From Symbioplanes lichenis (GTDB lineage Bacteria > Actinomycetota > Actinomycetes > Mycobacteriales > Micromonosporaceae), in the NCBI RefSeq assembly GCF_030709675.1, contig NZ_JAUZQD010000015.1, positions 62,001-126,000 on the forward strand: a stretch of DNA of 64,000 nt, given 5' to 3'. Position 1 is the stretch's first letter, and every line of letters starts with the position of its first letter. The notes below the pieces were generated by a model, which saw only the letters and a program-made list of their open reading frames with translations, did no database searches and was not told the origin of the DNA. The translations under genes were made by a program, and so were the position numbers. Positions 16,437 to 24,788 of this stretch are shown piece by piece.

Positions 16437-17726
16437 ATGTCCGGAACCACCCAAGATGATTACACCGATCGCTACGCGCGCCGGGTCCGGGGGATGACGA
16501 CCTCCGAGATCCGCGCTCTCTTCGCCGTCGCCAGCCGGCCGGAGGTGGTGTCGCTGGCCGGTGGGTCGCCCTACATCGCCGCGCTGCCGCTCGACGCGGT
16601 CGGCGAGATGATGGGCAGGCTCGCGGCCGAGTCGGGGGCGACGACCCTGCAGTACGGCATCGGGCAGGGCACGATCGAGCTCCGCGAGCGCATCTGCGAG
16701 GTCATGGAGCTCTCCGGCATCAAGGCGTCCCCGGACGACGTGGTCGTGACCGTCGGCGGGCAGCAGGCGCTCGATCTGGTGGCCCGGCTGTTCCTGGACC
16801 CGGGTGACGTGGTGCTCGCCGAGGGGCCGACCTACGTCGGCGCACTCGGCGTGTTCCAGGCCGCCCAGGCTCAGGTGCGGCACGTGGCCATGGACGCCGA
16901 CGGACTGATCCCCGAGGCACTCGAGGCAGCGATCAGGGAGGCAGGTGGACGGGCCAAATATCTCTACACGATCCCCACCTTCCAGAACCCGGCCGGCGTC
17001 ACGCTGTCCGAGGAGCGCCGGGAGATCGTCCTCGACATCTGCGAGCGGCACGGGCTGCTGGTGGTGGAGGACGACCCCTACGGCACGCTCAGCTTCGAGG
17101 GCGATGCGCCACGCCCGCTGCGGGCCCGGCGACGGGACGGTGTGTTGTACCTGAGCACGTTCTCCAAGACGTTCGCACCGGGGCTGCGGGTCGGATGGAT
17201 CCTGGCCCCCCATGCCGTACGCGAGAAGCTCGTCATGGCCTCCGAAGCCAACATTCTCTGCCCGAGCGCGTTCGCCCAGCACGCCGTGACGCAGTATCTG
17301 TCGACCATGCCGTGGCGCGAGCAGATCAAGTCGTACCGCGAGATCTATCGCGAGCGCCGCGACGCCATGCTCGACGCGCTGGAGGATCTCATGCCGCCGG
17401 GCACCACGTGGACCCGTCCGAACGGCGGGCTCTTCGTGTGGGCGACCCTCCCCGAGGGCCTCGACGCCAAGGCGATGATGCCGCGGGCCATCGCGGCGCG
17501 GGTGGCGTACGTGCCGGGCACCGGGTTCTACGCCGACGGCACGGGCACGGGCCACATGCGGCTCAACTACTCGTTCCCGTCGCCCGAGCGCATCCGGGAA
17601 GGCATCCGCCGCCTGTCCGGCGTCATGGAGCAGGAGCTCGCCATGCGCGCGGTCTTCGGCCCGACGACCCCCCACCGCCGCCGGGGCCGGGCCGCCGCGG
17701 ACACTCCTGGTCCCGACTTGGCATGA
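16437..17726 (+). CDS. PLP-dependent aminotransferase, class I/II fold
   Basis: 429 residues of the fold-type I aminotransferase family, closest in style to 2-aminoadipate/MocR-catalytic-domain enzymes. Visible features are GGQQALDLVARLF (cofactor phosphate region), TIPTFQNPAGVTLS, the VVEDDPYG aspartate and the Schiff-base lysine in STFSKTFAPGLRVGW. The Arg of RLNYSF near the C terminus would bind the substrate carboxylate. A short Arg/Pro-rich tail follows. The amino donor is unknown. ATG with GAGGTGAAG upstream. The stop overlaps the ATG of the Ddl-like gene, so the two are probably co-translated. Confidence 0.9.
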   Translation: MSGTTQDDYTDRYARRVRGMTTSEIRALFAVASRPEVVSLAGGSPYIAALPLDAVGEMMGRLAAESGATTLQYGIGQGTIELRERICEVMELSGIKASPDDVVVTVGGQQALDLVARLFLDPGDVVLAEGPTYVGALGVFQAAQAQVRHVAMDADGLIPEALEAAIREAGGRAKYLYTIPTFQNPAGVTLSEERREIVLDICERHGLLVVEDDPYGTLSFEGDAPRPLRARRRDGVLYLSTFSKTFAPGLRVGWILAPHAVREKLVMASEANILCPSAFAQHAVTQYLSTMPWREQIKSYREIYRERRDAMLDALEDLMPPGTTWTRPNGGLFVWATLPEGLDAKAMMPRAIAARVAYVPGTGFYADGTGTGHMRLNYSFPSPERIREGIRRLSGVMEQELAMRAVFGPTTPHRRRGRAAADTPGPDLA

Positions 17727-18697
17727 TCAATCCCATGGGTACGCCTTCCGATGCGCACGTTCTCGTCCTGGCCGGCGGCCTCTCGTACGAGCGGGATGTC
17801 TCGCTCAAGTCGGGACGCCGGATCCTCGACACTCTGCGGGCCGCCGGCTTGTCCGCCGAGTTGCGTGACGCCGACGTGTCGCTGCTGCCCACTCTGCGCG
17901 AGGACCCGCCGGACGCCGTGGTGATCGCCCTCCACGGCGCCACCGGTGAGGACGGGTCGCTGCGGGGGGTGCTCGACCTGTGCGGGATCCCGTACGTCGG
18001 CTGTTCCGCGACCGCGTCCCGCCTCGCGTGGGACAAGCCGTCGGCCAAGTCGGTGCTGCGCGAGCAAGGCATCCGTACGCCGGACTGGGTGGCCCTGCCC
18101 CACGACCGCTTCTCGGAGCTCGGGGCGGTCGCCGTGCTCGACCGCATCGAGGAGCGGCTCGGGCTGCCGCTGATGGTGAAGCCCGCGCAGGGCGGTTCGG
18201 GTCTGGGCGCCTCCGCCGTACGCGAGTCGCCGGCGCTGTCCGCGGCGATGGTCGGCTGCTTCGCCTACGACTCGACCGCGCTGGTCGAGAAATACGTCAC
18301 CGGCATGGACGTCGCGGTGACCGTGGTGGACCTGGGGGAGGGGCCGTTCGCGCTGCCGGCCGTGGAGATCGTGCCGAGGAACGGGGTGTACGACTACGCC
18401 GCCCGGTACACGGCCGGGCTCACCACGTGGCACACTCCCGCCCGGTTGTCGCCCGCGGTGGCGTCGTCGGTGGCTGCCACGGCGCTCGCGGCGCACAAGG
18501 CGCTGGGGCTTCGGGATCTGTCGCGGGTCGACCTGATCGTCGACGAGCGCGGCGAGGCGTACGTGCTGGAGGTCAGCGTGTCGCCGGGGATGACCGAGAC
18601 GTCGCTGGTGCCGCTGGCGGCCGAGGCGGCGGGCCTGGATTTCGGGGCGATGCTGGCCGGGCTGGTGTCGCGGGCGATTGATCGCGGGGCTTCGTAG
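17723..18697 (+). CDS. D-alanine--D-alanine ligase-like ATP-grasp protein
   Basis: 324 residues with the Ddl layout. The N-terminal domain begins VLVLAGGLSYERDVSLKSGR. The ATP-grasp segment is MVKPAQGGSGLGASAVRES, and the metal-binding region is RVDLIVDERGEAYVLEVSVSPG. In canonical Ddl the last motif reads ExN before the PG-type loop; here Ser replaces that metal-ligand Asn (EVS). Activity on D-Ala may therefore differ. The ATG at 17723 overlaps the aminotransferase stop (ATGA). An ATG four codons later is an alternative. Pairing with an aminotransferase suggests a dedicated amino-acid or dipeptide ligase pathway (inference). Confidence 0.82.
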   Translation: MINPMGTPSDAHVLVLAGGLSYERDVSLKSGRRILDTLRAAGLSAELRDADVSLLPTLREDPPDAVVIALHGATGEDGSLRGVLDLCGIPYVGCSATASRLAWDKPSAKSVLREQGIRTPDWVALPHDRFSELGAVAVLDRIEERLGLPLMVKPAQGGSGLGASAVRESPALSAAMVGCFAYDSTALVEKYVTGMDVAVTVVDLGEGPFALPAVEIVPRNGVYDYAARYTAGLTTWHTPARLSPAVASSVAATALAAHKALGLRDLSRVDLIVDERGEAYVLEVSVSPGMTETSLVPLAAEAAGLDFGAMLAGLVSRAIDRGAS

Positions 18698-18713
18698 TTC
18701 TGGTTTGTTGCGT

Positions 18714-18750
18714 GAGGGCGGGCTGCTTGTGCGGCCCGCCCTCTTTGTTT
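18714..18750. terminator. Terminator between convergent ddl-like and HIT-like genes
   Basis: GAGGGCGGGCTGC and GCGGCCCGCCCTC form a 13-bp stem with loop TTGT, followed by TTTGTTT on the plus strand. It could serve both genes. Confidence 0.88.
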
Positions 18751-18757
18751 CGTCGGG

Positions 18758-19531
18758 TCAGGTGGCCGGGGTCTGGCCCGGCTCCCGGCTCCGGGCTTCC
18801 GGCTGCTGCGGAATGGTGACCGGCGGCTCGGGCGACGTCTCGGCCAAGTTGTCGATGGCCGATCCGTAGGTGACCGGGGCGACGGTGTCGTCCGGGCTCT
18901 TGTTCGTCTCGGCGGTCGCCCACGGCGGCTGATCGGTGAAGGTGGCCGGCGACTCCCATTGGATGTGCGCCGGCTCGGCGATCGCCTGGCCGCCGAACTC
19001 GGCCAGCCACGCGGCGACGAGTGCCAGGTTCTCGCGCCACTGGTGCTCGGGGATGACCGGCAAAATGTCGTCCCAGAGCGCCAGGAAGGTGCCGCGGAGT
19101 TGGAGCATCCCGTGCGGGCGCGCCAGGAACCACATGTGCAGATGCGCGGAGCCGTCACCCCACCGATTCACGTGAACCCGGGCCACCCCGTCGAGGGAGC
19201 GGATCGCCCGCTCGAGCCGGACCGTCATGACGCCGAGTTCCGCGGCGAGCAGGTTGGGCAGATCGCCGAGATCGAGGTGCGACCGGCACTCGAGAATCAG
19301 CACGGCCGGCAGTCCGGTGGGCCGGTCCATGCCCCGGACGCGCCATCGTTCACTGACCCAGATGTACGCGTCGTCCGGCGTGCTGCAGGCCACGCAGTCG
19401 GCGGCGTCCTCGCCGCTCCGGGCCGGCTCGACGGCGACGGGCTCTTTCAGCGGCTTGACCCGGAGGTCACCTTCGAAGGGAAAGGACGGCCACCGGGTGA
19501 AGTCCGGCAGCGAGGGGGCATCGTCGGGCAC
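18758..19531 (-). CDS. HIT-like domain protein
   Basis: 257 residues. A histidine-triad-like segment is visible as VHVNRWGDGSAHLHMWFLAR near residues 120-140. It keeps HLHMW but not a complete HxHxH with flanking hydrophobics, so catalysis is uncertain. The N terminus has a CVAC pair that could bind metal. The last 75 residues are Pro/Glu/Thr-rich and disordered. HIT proteins usually hydrolyse nucleotide phosphoramidates or dinucleoside polyphosphates. The gene runs away from parB and is separated from it by a 1.3-kb site-rich region. Confidence 0.7.
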   Translation of the reverse strand: MPDDAPSLPDFTRWPSFPFEGDLRVKPLKEPVAVEPARSGEDAADCVACSTPDDAYIWVSERWRVRGMDRPTGLPAVLILECRSHLDLGDLPNLLAAELGVMTVRLERAIRSLDGVARVHVNRWGDGSAHLHMWFLARPHGMLQLRGTFLALWDDILPVIPEHQWRENLALVAAWLAEFGGQAIAEPAHIQWESPATFTDQPPWATAETNKSPDDTVAPVTYGSAIDNLAETSPEPPVTIPQQPEARSREPGQTPAT

Positions 19532-19736
19532 GAGGCTGACCCTAGTGCAGGACGAAGACCATGTCCCGGGTCAATTTCCGCCCGGCCGGCCCAACGACGA
19601 TCGGCATTGTTCCGGCTTGGACGCCGCCCGCCCGTCACGCCCTGCTCACCCCGGCCGACGTTGAAGTCGATCACCGTCGGCGGGCTCATCCCCATCCCGC
19701 CAAAGTTATCCACAGAAGTTATCCACAGCCCCCACC

Positions 19737-19750
19737 GTTTCACGTGAAAC
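19737..19750. promoter_or_regulatory. parS centromere site
   Basis: Perfect GTTTCACGTGAAAC palindrome, the ParB-binding core. It lies ten bases after a DnaA box. Confidence 0.92.
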
Positions 19751-19813
19751 ACGACGTCGCAGGCCGGTTAGCCCTGTGGATACCGCCGTGGAAACCCACC
19801 CGCCGCCGTCTCC

Positions 19814-19827
19814 GTTTCACGTGAAAC
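19814..19827. promoter_or_regulatory. parS centromere site
   Basis: Perfect GTTTCACGTGAAAC, intergenic. Confidence 0.92.
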
Positions 19828-20089
19828 CGACTACGTCGGTAACTGTCCCCAACCACAACACACAGCTTGTGGATACTCCCCGCCTTAGATGTCCCCGCAA
19901 CACCTAGCCGTGCGCGCGGCCCGCACTTCCTGTCGCGCGCTGACGATTGACCGCGCGTCAGGCCATCGACCTCGCCTCGGACGCCATCGATCCGACCGTT
20001 GACGTTAGTTGCTCCACATCGTCGAATGCGACGACCCTCGCACGCCCCGGAAACGGCTCCGACCCGAAGATCCAGAGCTTCCCAAACCT

Positions 20090-20114
20090 CAGGAGAATCG
20101 TTCTGACAGAACCG
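20090..20114. repeat. 25-bp repeat, copy 1
   Basis: Begins CAGGAGAATCGTTCTGACAG and ends AACCG; identical to the copy at 20653-20677. It contains the inverted repeat GTTCT-GAC-AGAAC. The flanks are unrelated. Confidence 0.9.
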
Positions 20115-20148
20115 AGTTCGTCTCGACGTCCAAGCCGCCCCGCCCTCC

Positions 20149-20161
20149 GTTCACGTGAAAC
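20149..20161. promoter_or_regulatory. Degenerate parS site lacking one T
   Basis: CCTCCGTTCACGTGAAACGG at 20144-20163: a parS palindrome whose left arm has lost one T. Confidence 0.6.
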
Positions 20162-20206
20162 GGAGGCGTGGCCCAAGACATGATCCGTTGTGCCGGCCAC
20201 TAAGCG

Positions 20207-20220
20207 GTTTCACGTGAAAC
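20207..20220. promoter_or_regulatory. parS centromere site
   Basis: Perfect GTTTCACGTGAAAC, intergenic. Confidence 0.92.
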
Positions 20221-20652
20221 GGGCCACCACGCGTGATTGTGAGGATCGTTGGCACCGGCGTGTTGGCTTGGAACACGAGAGGACTTCCGGCGAAGATCGG
20301 CACCCTGATCCGCCCCGACAAACGCGACCGCCTCGGAAGACCTCATCCACGTTGACGTCAGGAAAATCGGCCGACTACGCGACGACGGCGCCGGGCGCGT
20401 CCACGGCCGTGGCAGCGCGCCGCACACGGCATCCACCGCACGGACCGCGTCATGACTGACAACGTCCAGTCCTCCCGCCGCAGCATCGCCGGGCGCAATG
20501 CCCTGCACAGCCTCGGCGCCGAATCAGGCTTCACGTGTCAACAACAGACAGAAACTGATCTAGATGATCAGGTCTCATGTTCGAGGGGCTGGATCGGGCT
20601 TTTCGGGCGTCCGGAATGGCCGGCGCCCTGGATCTCGATCACGGCGAAATCC

Positions 20653-20677
20653 CAGGAGAATCGTTCTGACAGAACCG
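20653..20677. repeat. 25-bp repeat, copy 2
   Basis: Identical to 20090-20114, same orientation, 563 bases away. Confidence 0.9.
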
Positions 20678-20800
20678 GCGATGCGGCCGAAGACGCGTCT
20701 AAAGTGACCGGGGCGCCGGCATCGAGCCGCCGAAGCCACCATCGTGAGCCCCGGCGGCGACTCCCGAGACCGGCCGAGCGAGGGGGACCGGCGCATGAAG

Positions 20801-20831
20801 AAGGCACGCGACCCGCCAGATCACGTGCCTT
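20801..20831 (-). terminator. Probable terminator of the parAB transcript
   Basis: On the minus strand AAGGCACG and CGTGCCTT form an 8-bp stem with a 15-base loop, followed by CTTCTT. It lies about 60 bases past the parB stop. Confidence 0.65.
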
Positions 20832-20892
20832 GCTTGTCTTCGTTCTGTGGGGGAGCAGCCGCCGCCACAAATGCCCGCCCGCCAGGCCGGCC

Positions 20893-21948
20893 TCAGTCGC
20901 CCGTGTTCGCGCCTTCTTCTTCCACGCCGATCATCCCCACGATGCGCTCGAGGTCGTCGACCGTGGCGAACTCGATCGTGATCTTGCCCTTGTTCCGGCC
21001 GATGTCGACCTTGACCCGGGTGTCGAAGCGGTCCGACAGCCGCTCCGCCAAGTCGTTGAGAGCGGGGGCGTGGACCTTGGCCCGCCGCGCCGGGGCCGAC
21101 TTCTTCGCGGGCCCGTCCGCCACGGCGAGCTGCACCAGCTCCTCCGTCGCGCGCACCGAGAGGCCCTCGGCCACGATCCGCAGCGCCAGCCGTTCCTGGG
21201 CCTCGGAGTCGTCCAGGCCGAGCAGCGCCCGGGCGTGACCGGCCGACAGGATGCCCGCCGCGACGCGACGCTGGACCGGCGCCGGGAGGTTCATGAGGCG
21301 GATCGTGTTGGATATCTGCGGCCGGCTCCGGCCGATGCGCCGGGCCAGCTCCTCGTGCGTGGCGCCGAACTCCTCGAGCAGCTGCTGGTACGCGGCCGCC
21401 TCTTCCAGCGGGTTCAGGTTGGCGCGGTGGATGTTCTCGAGAAGGGCGTCCCGGAGCATGGCGTCGTCGCGGGTCTCGCGGATGATCGCCGGGATCGACT
21501 CCTTGCCGACGGCCTGGGCGGCGCGCCAGCGGCGTTCGCCCATGACGAGCTCGTACGAGCCGTCGCCGATATCCCGCACCACGATCGGCTGGAGGAAACC
21601 GACCTCCTCGATCGACGTCTTGAGCTCCTCCAGCGCCTCCTCGTCGAAGACGTGCCGGGGCTGCTTCGGGTTCGGCACGATCGACCCGACCGGCAGCTCG
21701 GCGAAGCGCGCACCGGGCACCGGCGCCAGCCCGTCATCGGGAGCAGCCGCCGTCGGCTCAGCGGGCGGCGTCGCCGGGGCCGGGGTCGGCGCGACGGGCG
21801 CCGGTTCGGACGCGGCAGCGGGAGCGGAATCACCAGCGGCCGGCGCGACGTATTGCGCGGGCACCGGCTCCTCGGCGCTCGGCGGTGGGGCAGTGGGGAT
21901 CAGGGCCCCCAGGCCGCGGCCGAGGCCACCCCGTGGACGGTTCTTCAT
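20893..21948 (-). CDS. parB: Chromosome-partitioning protein ParB
   Basis: 351 residues. It binds parS and spreads along flanking DNA to organise and segregate the origin. The N terminus (RGGLGRGLGALIP) is the conserved ParA-interaction segment. A Pro/Ala-rich linker of about 60 residues follows. The CTPase/ParB box includes GERRWRAAQAVG. The helix-turn-helix is in ELARRIGRSRPQISNTIRLM. A C-terminal dimerisation domain ends the protein. The ATG overlaps the parA stop (ATGA) and is preceded by GGGAGG, so translation is coupled. Seven parS-like sequences lie within about 3.5 kb on either side of its start. Confidence 0.96.
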   Translation of the reverse strand: MKNRPRGGLGRGLGALIPTAPPPSAEEPVPAQYVAPAAGDSAPAAASEPAPVAPTPAPATPPAEPTAAAPDDGLAPVPGARFAELPVGSIVPNPKQPRHVFDEEALEELKTSIEEVGFLQPIVVRDIGDGSYELVMGERRWRAAQAVGKESIPAIIRETRDDAMLRDALLENIHRANLNPLEEAAAYQQLLEEFGATHEELARRIGRSRPQISNTIRLMNLPAPVQRRVAAGILSAGHARALLGLDDSEAQERLALRIVAEGLSVRATEELVQLAVADGPAKKSAPARRAKVHAPALNDLAERLSDRFDTRVKVDIGRNKGKITIEFATVDDLERIVGMIGVEEEGANTGD

Positions 21949-23195
21949 GCCGTGCCTCCCGCGTTGACCCCACGCATAGCGATCTCCAGGGCGGCCTCGA
22001 AGTAGCTGGTGGCGCCCCTTGATCCCGGATCGTAGGTCATCACGGACTGGCCGTAGCTCGGCGCCTCCGACACTCGCACGTTGCGGGGAATCACCGCCTC
22101 GAGCACCTTGGAGCCGAAGTGGTTGCGCACGTCCTGCTCGACCGCGTCGGCCAGGCGGGTCCGCCGGTCATACATGGTCAGCAGGATCGTCGAGACGTCG
22201 AGCGTCGGGTTCAGGTGCTGCCGGACCAGGTTGATGTTGTTGATCAGCTGGTTCAGACCCTCCAGCGCGTAGTACTCGCACTGGATCGGGATCAGCACTT
22301 CCTGCGCCGCGCAGAGGGCGTTGACCGTCAGGAGGCCGAGCGACGGCGGGCAGTCGATGAAGACGTAGTCGAACTTCTCGGGGTGGGCGTTGATCGCCCG
22401 TGCCAGCCGGGACTCGCGGGCGACGACCGACACCAGCTCGATCTCGGCGCCGGCGAGGTCGATCGTCGCCGGGACGCAGAAGAGGTTGGGGATGCCCTCG
22501 ACCGGCTGCGCCACCTCGGCGATCGGCACATTGTCGATGAGGCAGTCGTAGACGTCGGGCACGCCGGCATGGTGCGGCACGTTCAGCCCGGTCGACGCGT
22601 TGCCCTGCGGGTCGAGGTCCACCACCAGAACCCGGTTGCCGTGAAGCGCCAGCGCCACGGCCAGGTTCACGGTCGTGGTCGTCTTGCCGACGCCGCCCTT
22701 CTGGTTGGCGACGCAGATGACGCGCGGGTGGGCCGGCCGCGGCATGGTGATCTCGCCGCTCGGATTGAGGATCTGCACAGCTCGCAACGCTTCCATGGCG
22801 AGGGGCGGGTAGTCCTCATCCCCGGTCGGCGTTTCACGTGAAACATGCTCGTCCGCCGCGCCCTCTTCGGCCGGGGGCGCGCTCACTGCCGCGGGGGAGG
22901 GGACGTCGGTCGACAAAGCCGGTACGACCGCCGAGCCGGAAACCGGAGCAACAGCGGGAGCCGTACGAGGCGCCGGGGCGGGATGGCGCGCATCAACGGT
23001 CACGCCGTCCGTGGTCGGTACGGGCGTCCCGTACACCTGACCCTGGCTGCTCCGGGGCTGCGGCACGTTCTGCTCCCCGTTGTTGAAGGTCACCGTCAAA
23101 CTCACACTCCGATCGGCATCGCCGTAGGGCTCGGTTTCACGTGAAACACCGTCCCACCCGGGGTCGCCGTCGGGGCCCCTGCCATGCTCATGCAC
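21945..23195 (-). CDS. parA: Chromosome-partitioning ATPase ParA
   Basis: 416 residues from the GTG at 23195. The deviant Walker A motif KGGVGKTT is at 166-173. VVDLDPQGNAST and FIDCPPSLGLLTVNAL follow, typical of the ParA/Soj family. The first 150 residues are polar and disordered, longer than in many homologues. Two parS sites lie inside this leader and are translated as VSRET at residues 17-21 and 118-122. The frame is open for another 176 codons upstream through a repeat-rich stretch, so the start is inferred from a weak AGGGAT site and from composition. It precedes parB with overlapping codons. Confidence 0.92.
   Translation of the reverse strand: MHEHGRGPDGDPGWDGVSRETEPYGDADRSVSLTVTFNNGEQNVPQPRSSQGQVYGTPVPTTDGVTVDARHPAPAPRTAPAVAPVSGSAVVPALSTDVPSPAAVSAPPAEEGAADEHVSRETPTGDEDYPPLAMEALRAVQILNPSGEITMPRPAHPRVICVANQKGGVGKTTTTVNLAVALALHGNRVLVVDLDPQGNASTGLNVPHHAGVPDVYDCLIDNVPIAEVAQPVEGIPNLFCVPATIDLAGAEIELVSVVARESRLARAINAHPEKFDYVFIDCPPSLGLLTVNALCAAQEVLIPIQCEYYALEGLNQLINNINLVRQHLNPTLDVSTILLTMYDRRTRLADAVEQDVRNHFGSKVLEAVIPRNVRVSEAPSYGQSVMTYDPGSRGATSYFEAALEIAMRGVNAGGTA
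22831..22844. promoter_or_regulatory. parS site inside parA
   Basis: Perfect GTTTCACGTGAAAC within the ParA leader; read in frame it encodes VSRET (residues 118-122). Confidence 0.92.
23134..23147. promoter_or_regulatory. parS site inside parA
   Basis: Perfect GTTTCACGTGAAAC within the ParA leader, encoding VSRET (residues 17-21). Confidence 0.92.
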
Positions 23196-23723
23196 CGTTT
23201 TATCCCTGCCTGGTTGGATGGAGTCGGCACCGCGAGCGTGCGGTCCGGCAGGAAACGGCTGCGCTGTGATCGCGCCCGCCGTCCGGTCCACACTATCGAC
23301 GCGCGGCCAGCCTACGGCCGCTGGACGAACCGTGCCACGCTTGTCCGCCTGATGAGTTGAGAGAGACAGATTTCCGGGTGACTCGAAGACCATGAATCCG
23401 GGCACCCGCCCGAGTCGACCGCCGTACCTCTTGATTCTCCCGCACGGCCACCCGGTCCCCGACACCACCCTCGTGGTCCGCGAGGCGTCCGCTGCAAGGT
23501 CGGTGGCGAGCTCTGCGGCACGCTTTACGACCGCCGCGGCAGAAGAAGCAGCAGCCGCGGCAGGAGAAGCGCCAGCCGTGGCAGGAGAAGCGCCAGCCGC
23601 AGTAGGAGAAGCGCCAGCCGCAGTAGGAGAAACGCCAGCCGCCGAGCCGGACTCCATCCGGCCCGGCGGGGGAGCGGACCGCGCGTTCCTACCCGTACGT
23701 CGACGCGCGCCCCGCTTGCCCAT
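23196..23723. other. Repeat-bearing spacer between rsmG and parA
   Basis: About 530 bases with open frames on both strands but no recognisable protein family. It contains a 4 x 21-bp tandem repeat. It may be untranslated, an N-terminal extension of ParA, or an unrecognised small gene. Confidence 0.45.
23560..23643. repeat. Four tandem 21-bp units between rsmG and parA
   Basis: Unit GCAGGAGAAGCGCCAGCCGT plus one base, repeated four times with one to three base changes. It would read as AAVGEAP-like on the plus strand or TAAGASP-like on the minus strand. Confidence 0.85.
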
Positions 23724-24788
23724 CTAGCCCCTCCGCGATCTCCTCTTCCCGGAGCCGCGCCCGGCATCACCGGAGCGGTCGGGACCGGACCCGCGTCCCC
23801 CGGCACCGGAGGCGCGGCCCGAACCAGCCGCCCGTCCGGACGGCTTCGGCCGTGGCGCCACAACGGCTCGCTCCCGCACGATCTCCACGATCGTGGTCGG
23901 TGGATCGATCAGGCCGGCCCCGCAGAGCCGGACGACCGGGTCACCCCCGCCGAGCGCCGCGACCGCGTCACGGTGCTCGGCCACCTCCTCCGCGGCCGAG
24001 GCGCCCTTGAGCGCCAGCAGCCGGCCACCGACGGCGGCCAGGGGGAGGCACCAACCGGCGAGCCGGTCCAGCGGTGCCACCGCTCGGGCGGTGACGACGT
24101 CGACCGGGGCGGGGGGCCCTCCGGCAACGTCTTCGGCACGACCCCGGACGACCGTCACGGTCGACTCGAGGCCCAGCGCCGTCACCGCCTCGGACAGAAA
24201 AGCGGTCCGTCGTGCCAGCGGCTCGACCAGCGTGATCGTCAGATCCGGCCGGGCCACTGCCAGCACGATACCGGGCAAACCGGCACCAGACCCGACGTCG
24301 ATCACCGACGCCCCGGAAGGGATCATTTCCGACACGACAGCGCAGTTGATCAGGTGACGTTCCCAGACTCGGGGCGCCTCGCGGGGCCCGATGAGCCCGC
24401 GCACGACGCCCTCGGTCACGAGCAGCTCGGCGTACCGCCCGGCCAGCTCCAGACGCTCTCCGAAGACCTCTTCGGCCGCCGCCCGATGCTCCGGGGGAGG
24501 GGACAGCACGTCAGCCCCGGCAACCACAGGAAGGTCCGAGCGGTCAGGGAGATCAGCGTCAGGAGCCCTCCGGGGGACAGGGCCACCGGCACGCCCGGGG
24601 AAGGATCGCATCGGCACAGCCCGCCGGCCCCCCGTCGACCCGGAACCACGCGCGGCTCCACCACGGGAACCGGGCGCTGAACCCGTACCGGAAGAGGAAG
24701 GCTGGGAAGAACGGCCGGGAGAAGCAGACGGCCCGGGCGCCGAAGCACCCGGGCCGTGCTCCCCCGCGCCGAAGCGGGGATCGGTCAT
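23724..24788 (-). CDS. rsmG: 16S rRNA (guanine527-N7)-methyltransferase RsmG
   Basis: Methylates G527 of 16S rRNA. The methyltransferase core lies at about residues 95-300, with the SAM loop VIDVGSGAGLPGIVLA and the preceding helix VRGLIGPREAPRVWERHLIN. At 354 residues it is longer than the usual 210-240. About 90 Pro/Ser/Gly-rich residues precede the core and a basic Arg/Gly/Ser tail of about 50 follows. The chosen ATG overlaps the jag stop (ATGA). A shorter protein starting inside the leader (for example at MRSFPGRAGG) cannot be excluded. Part of the conserved rpmH-rnpA-yidD-yidC-jag-rsmG run. Confidence 0.9.
   Translation of the reverse strand: MTDPRFGAGEHGPGASAPGPSASPGRSSQPSSSGTGSAPGSRGGAARGSGSTGGRRAVPMRSFPGRAGGPVPRRAPDADLPDRSDLPVVAGADVLSPPPEHRAAAEEVFGERLELAGRYAELLVTEGVVRGLIGPREAPRVWERHLINCAVVSEMIPSGASVIDVGSGAGLPGIVLAVARPDLTITLVEPLARRTAFLSEAVTALGLESTVTVVRGRAEDVAGGPPAPVDVVTARAVAPLDRLAGWCLPLAAVGGRLLALKGASAAEEVAEHRDAVAALGGGDPVVRLCGAGLIDPPTTIVEIVRERAVVAPRPKPSGRAAGSGRASGAGGRGSGPDRSGDAGRGSGKRRSRRG

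Larger units (their letters stand above)
19706..19876. other. Cluster of DnaA boxes beside the parS sites
   Basis: Perfect TTATCCACA at 19706-19714 and 19719-19727, 13 bases apart and in the same orientation. TGTGGATAC at 19775-19783 and 19868-19876 each have one mismatch. They interleave with parS at 19737 and 19814. Confidence 0.75.
19532..20892. other. Gene-poor origin-proximal region with parS sites and DnaA boxes
   Basis: About 1.3 kb between the HIT-like gene and parB with no convincing coding sequence; short open frames change content abruptly and lack binding sites. It contains four DnaA-box-like sequences, three perfect and one degenerate parS site, two copies of a 25-bp repeat, and the parB terminator. 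A further TTCACGTG near 20529 is too diverged to call. Confidence 0.7.

Noticed and set aside
16293..16497. Short plus-strand frames over the diverged repeat upstream of the aminotransferase
   Set aside because: They overlap the true aminotransferase start out of frame and have no recognisable product.
20528..20541. TTCACGTGTC as a further parS site
   Set aside because: One half of the palindrome is lost; more than two mismatches to the consensus.
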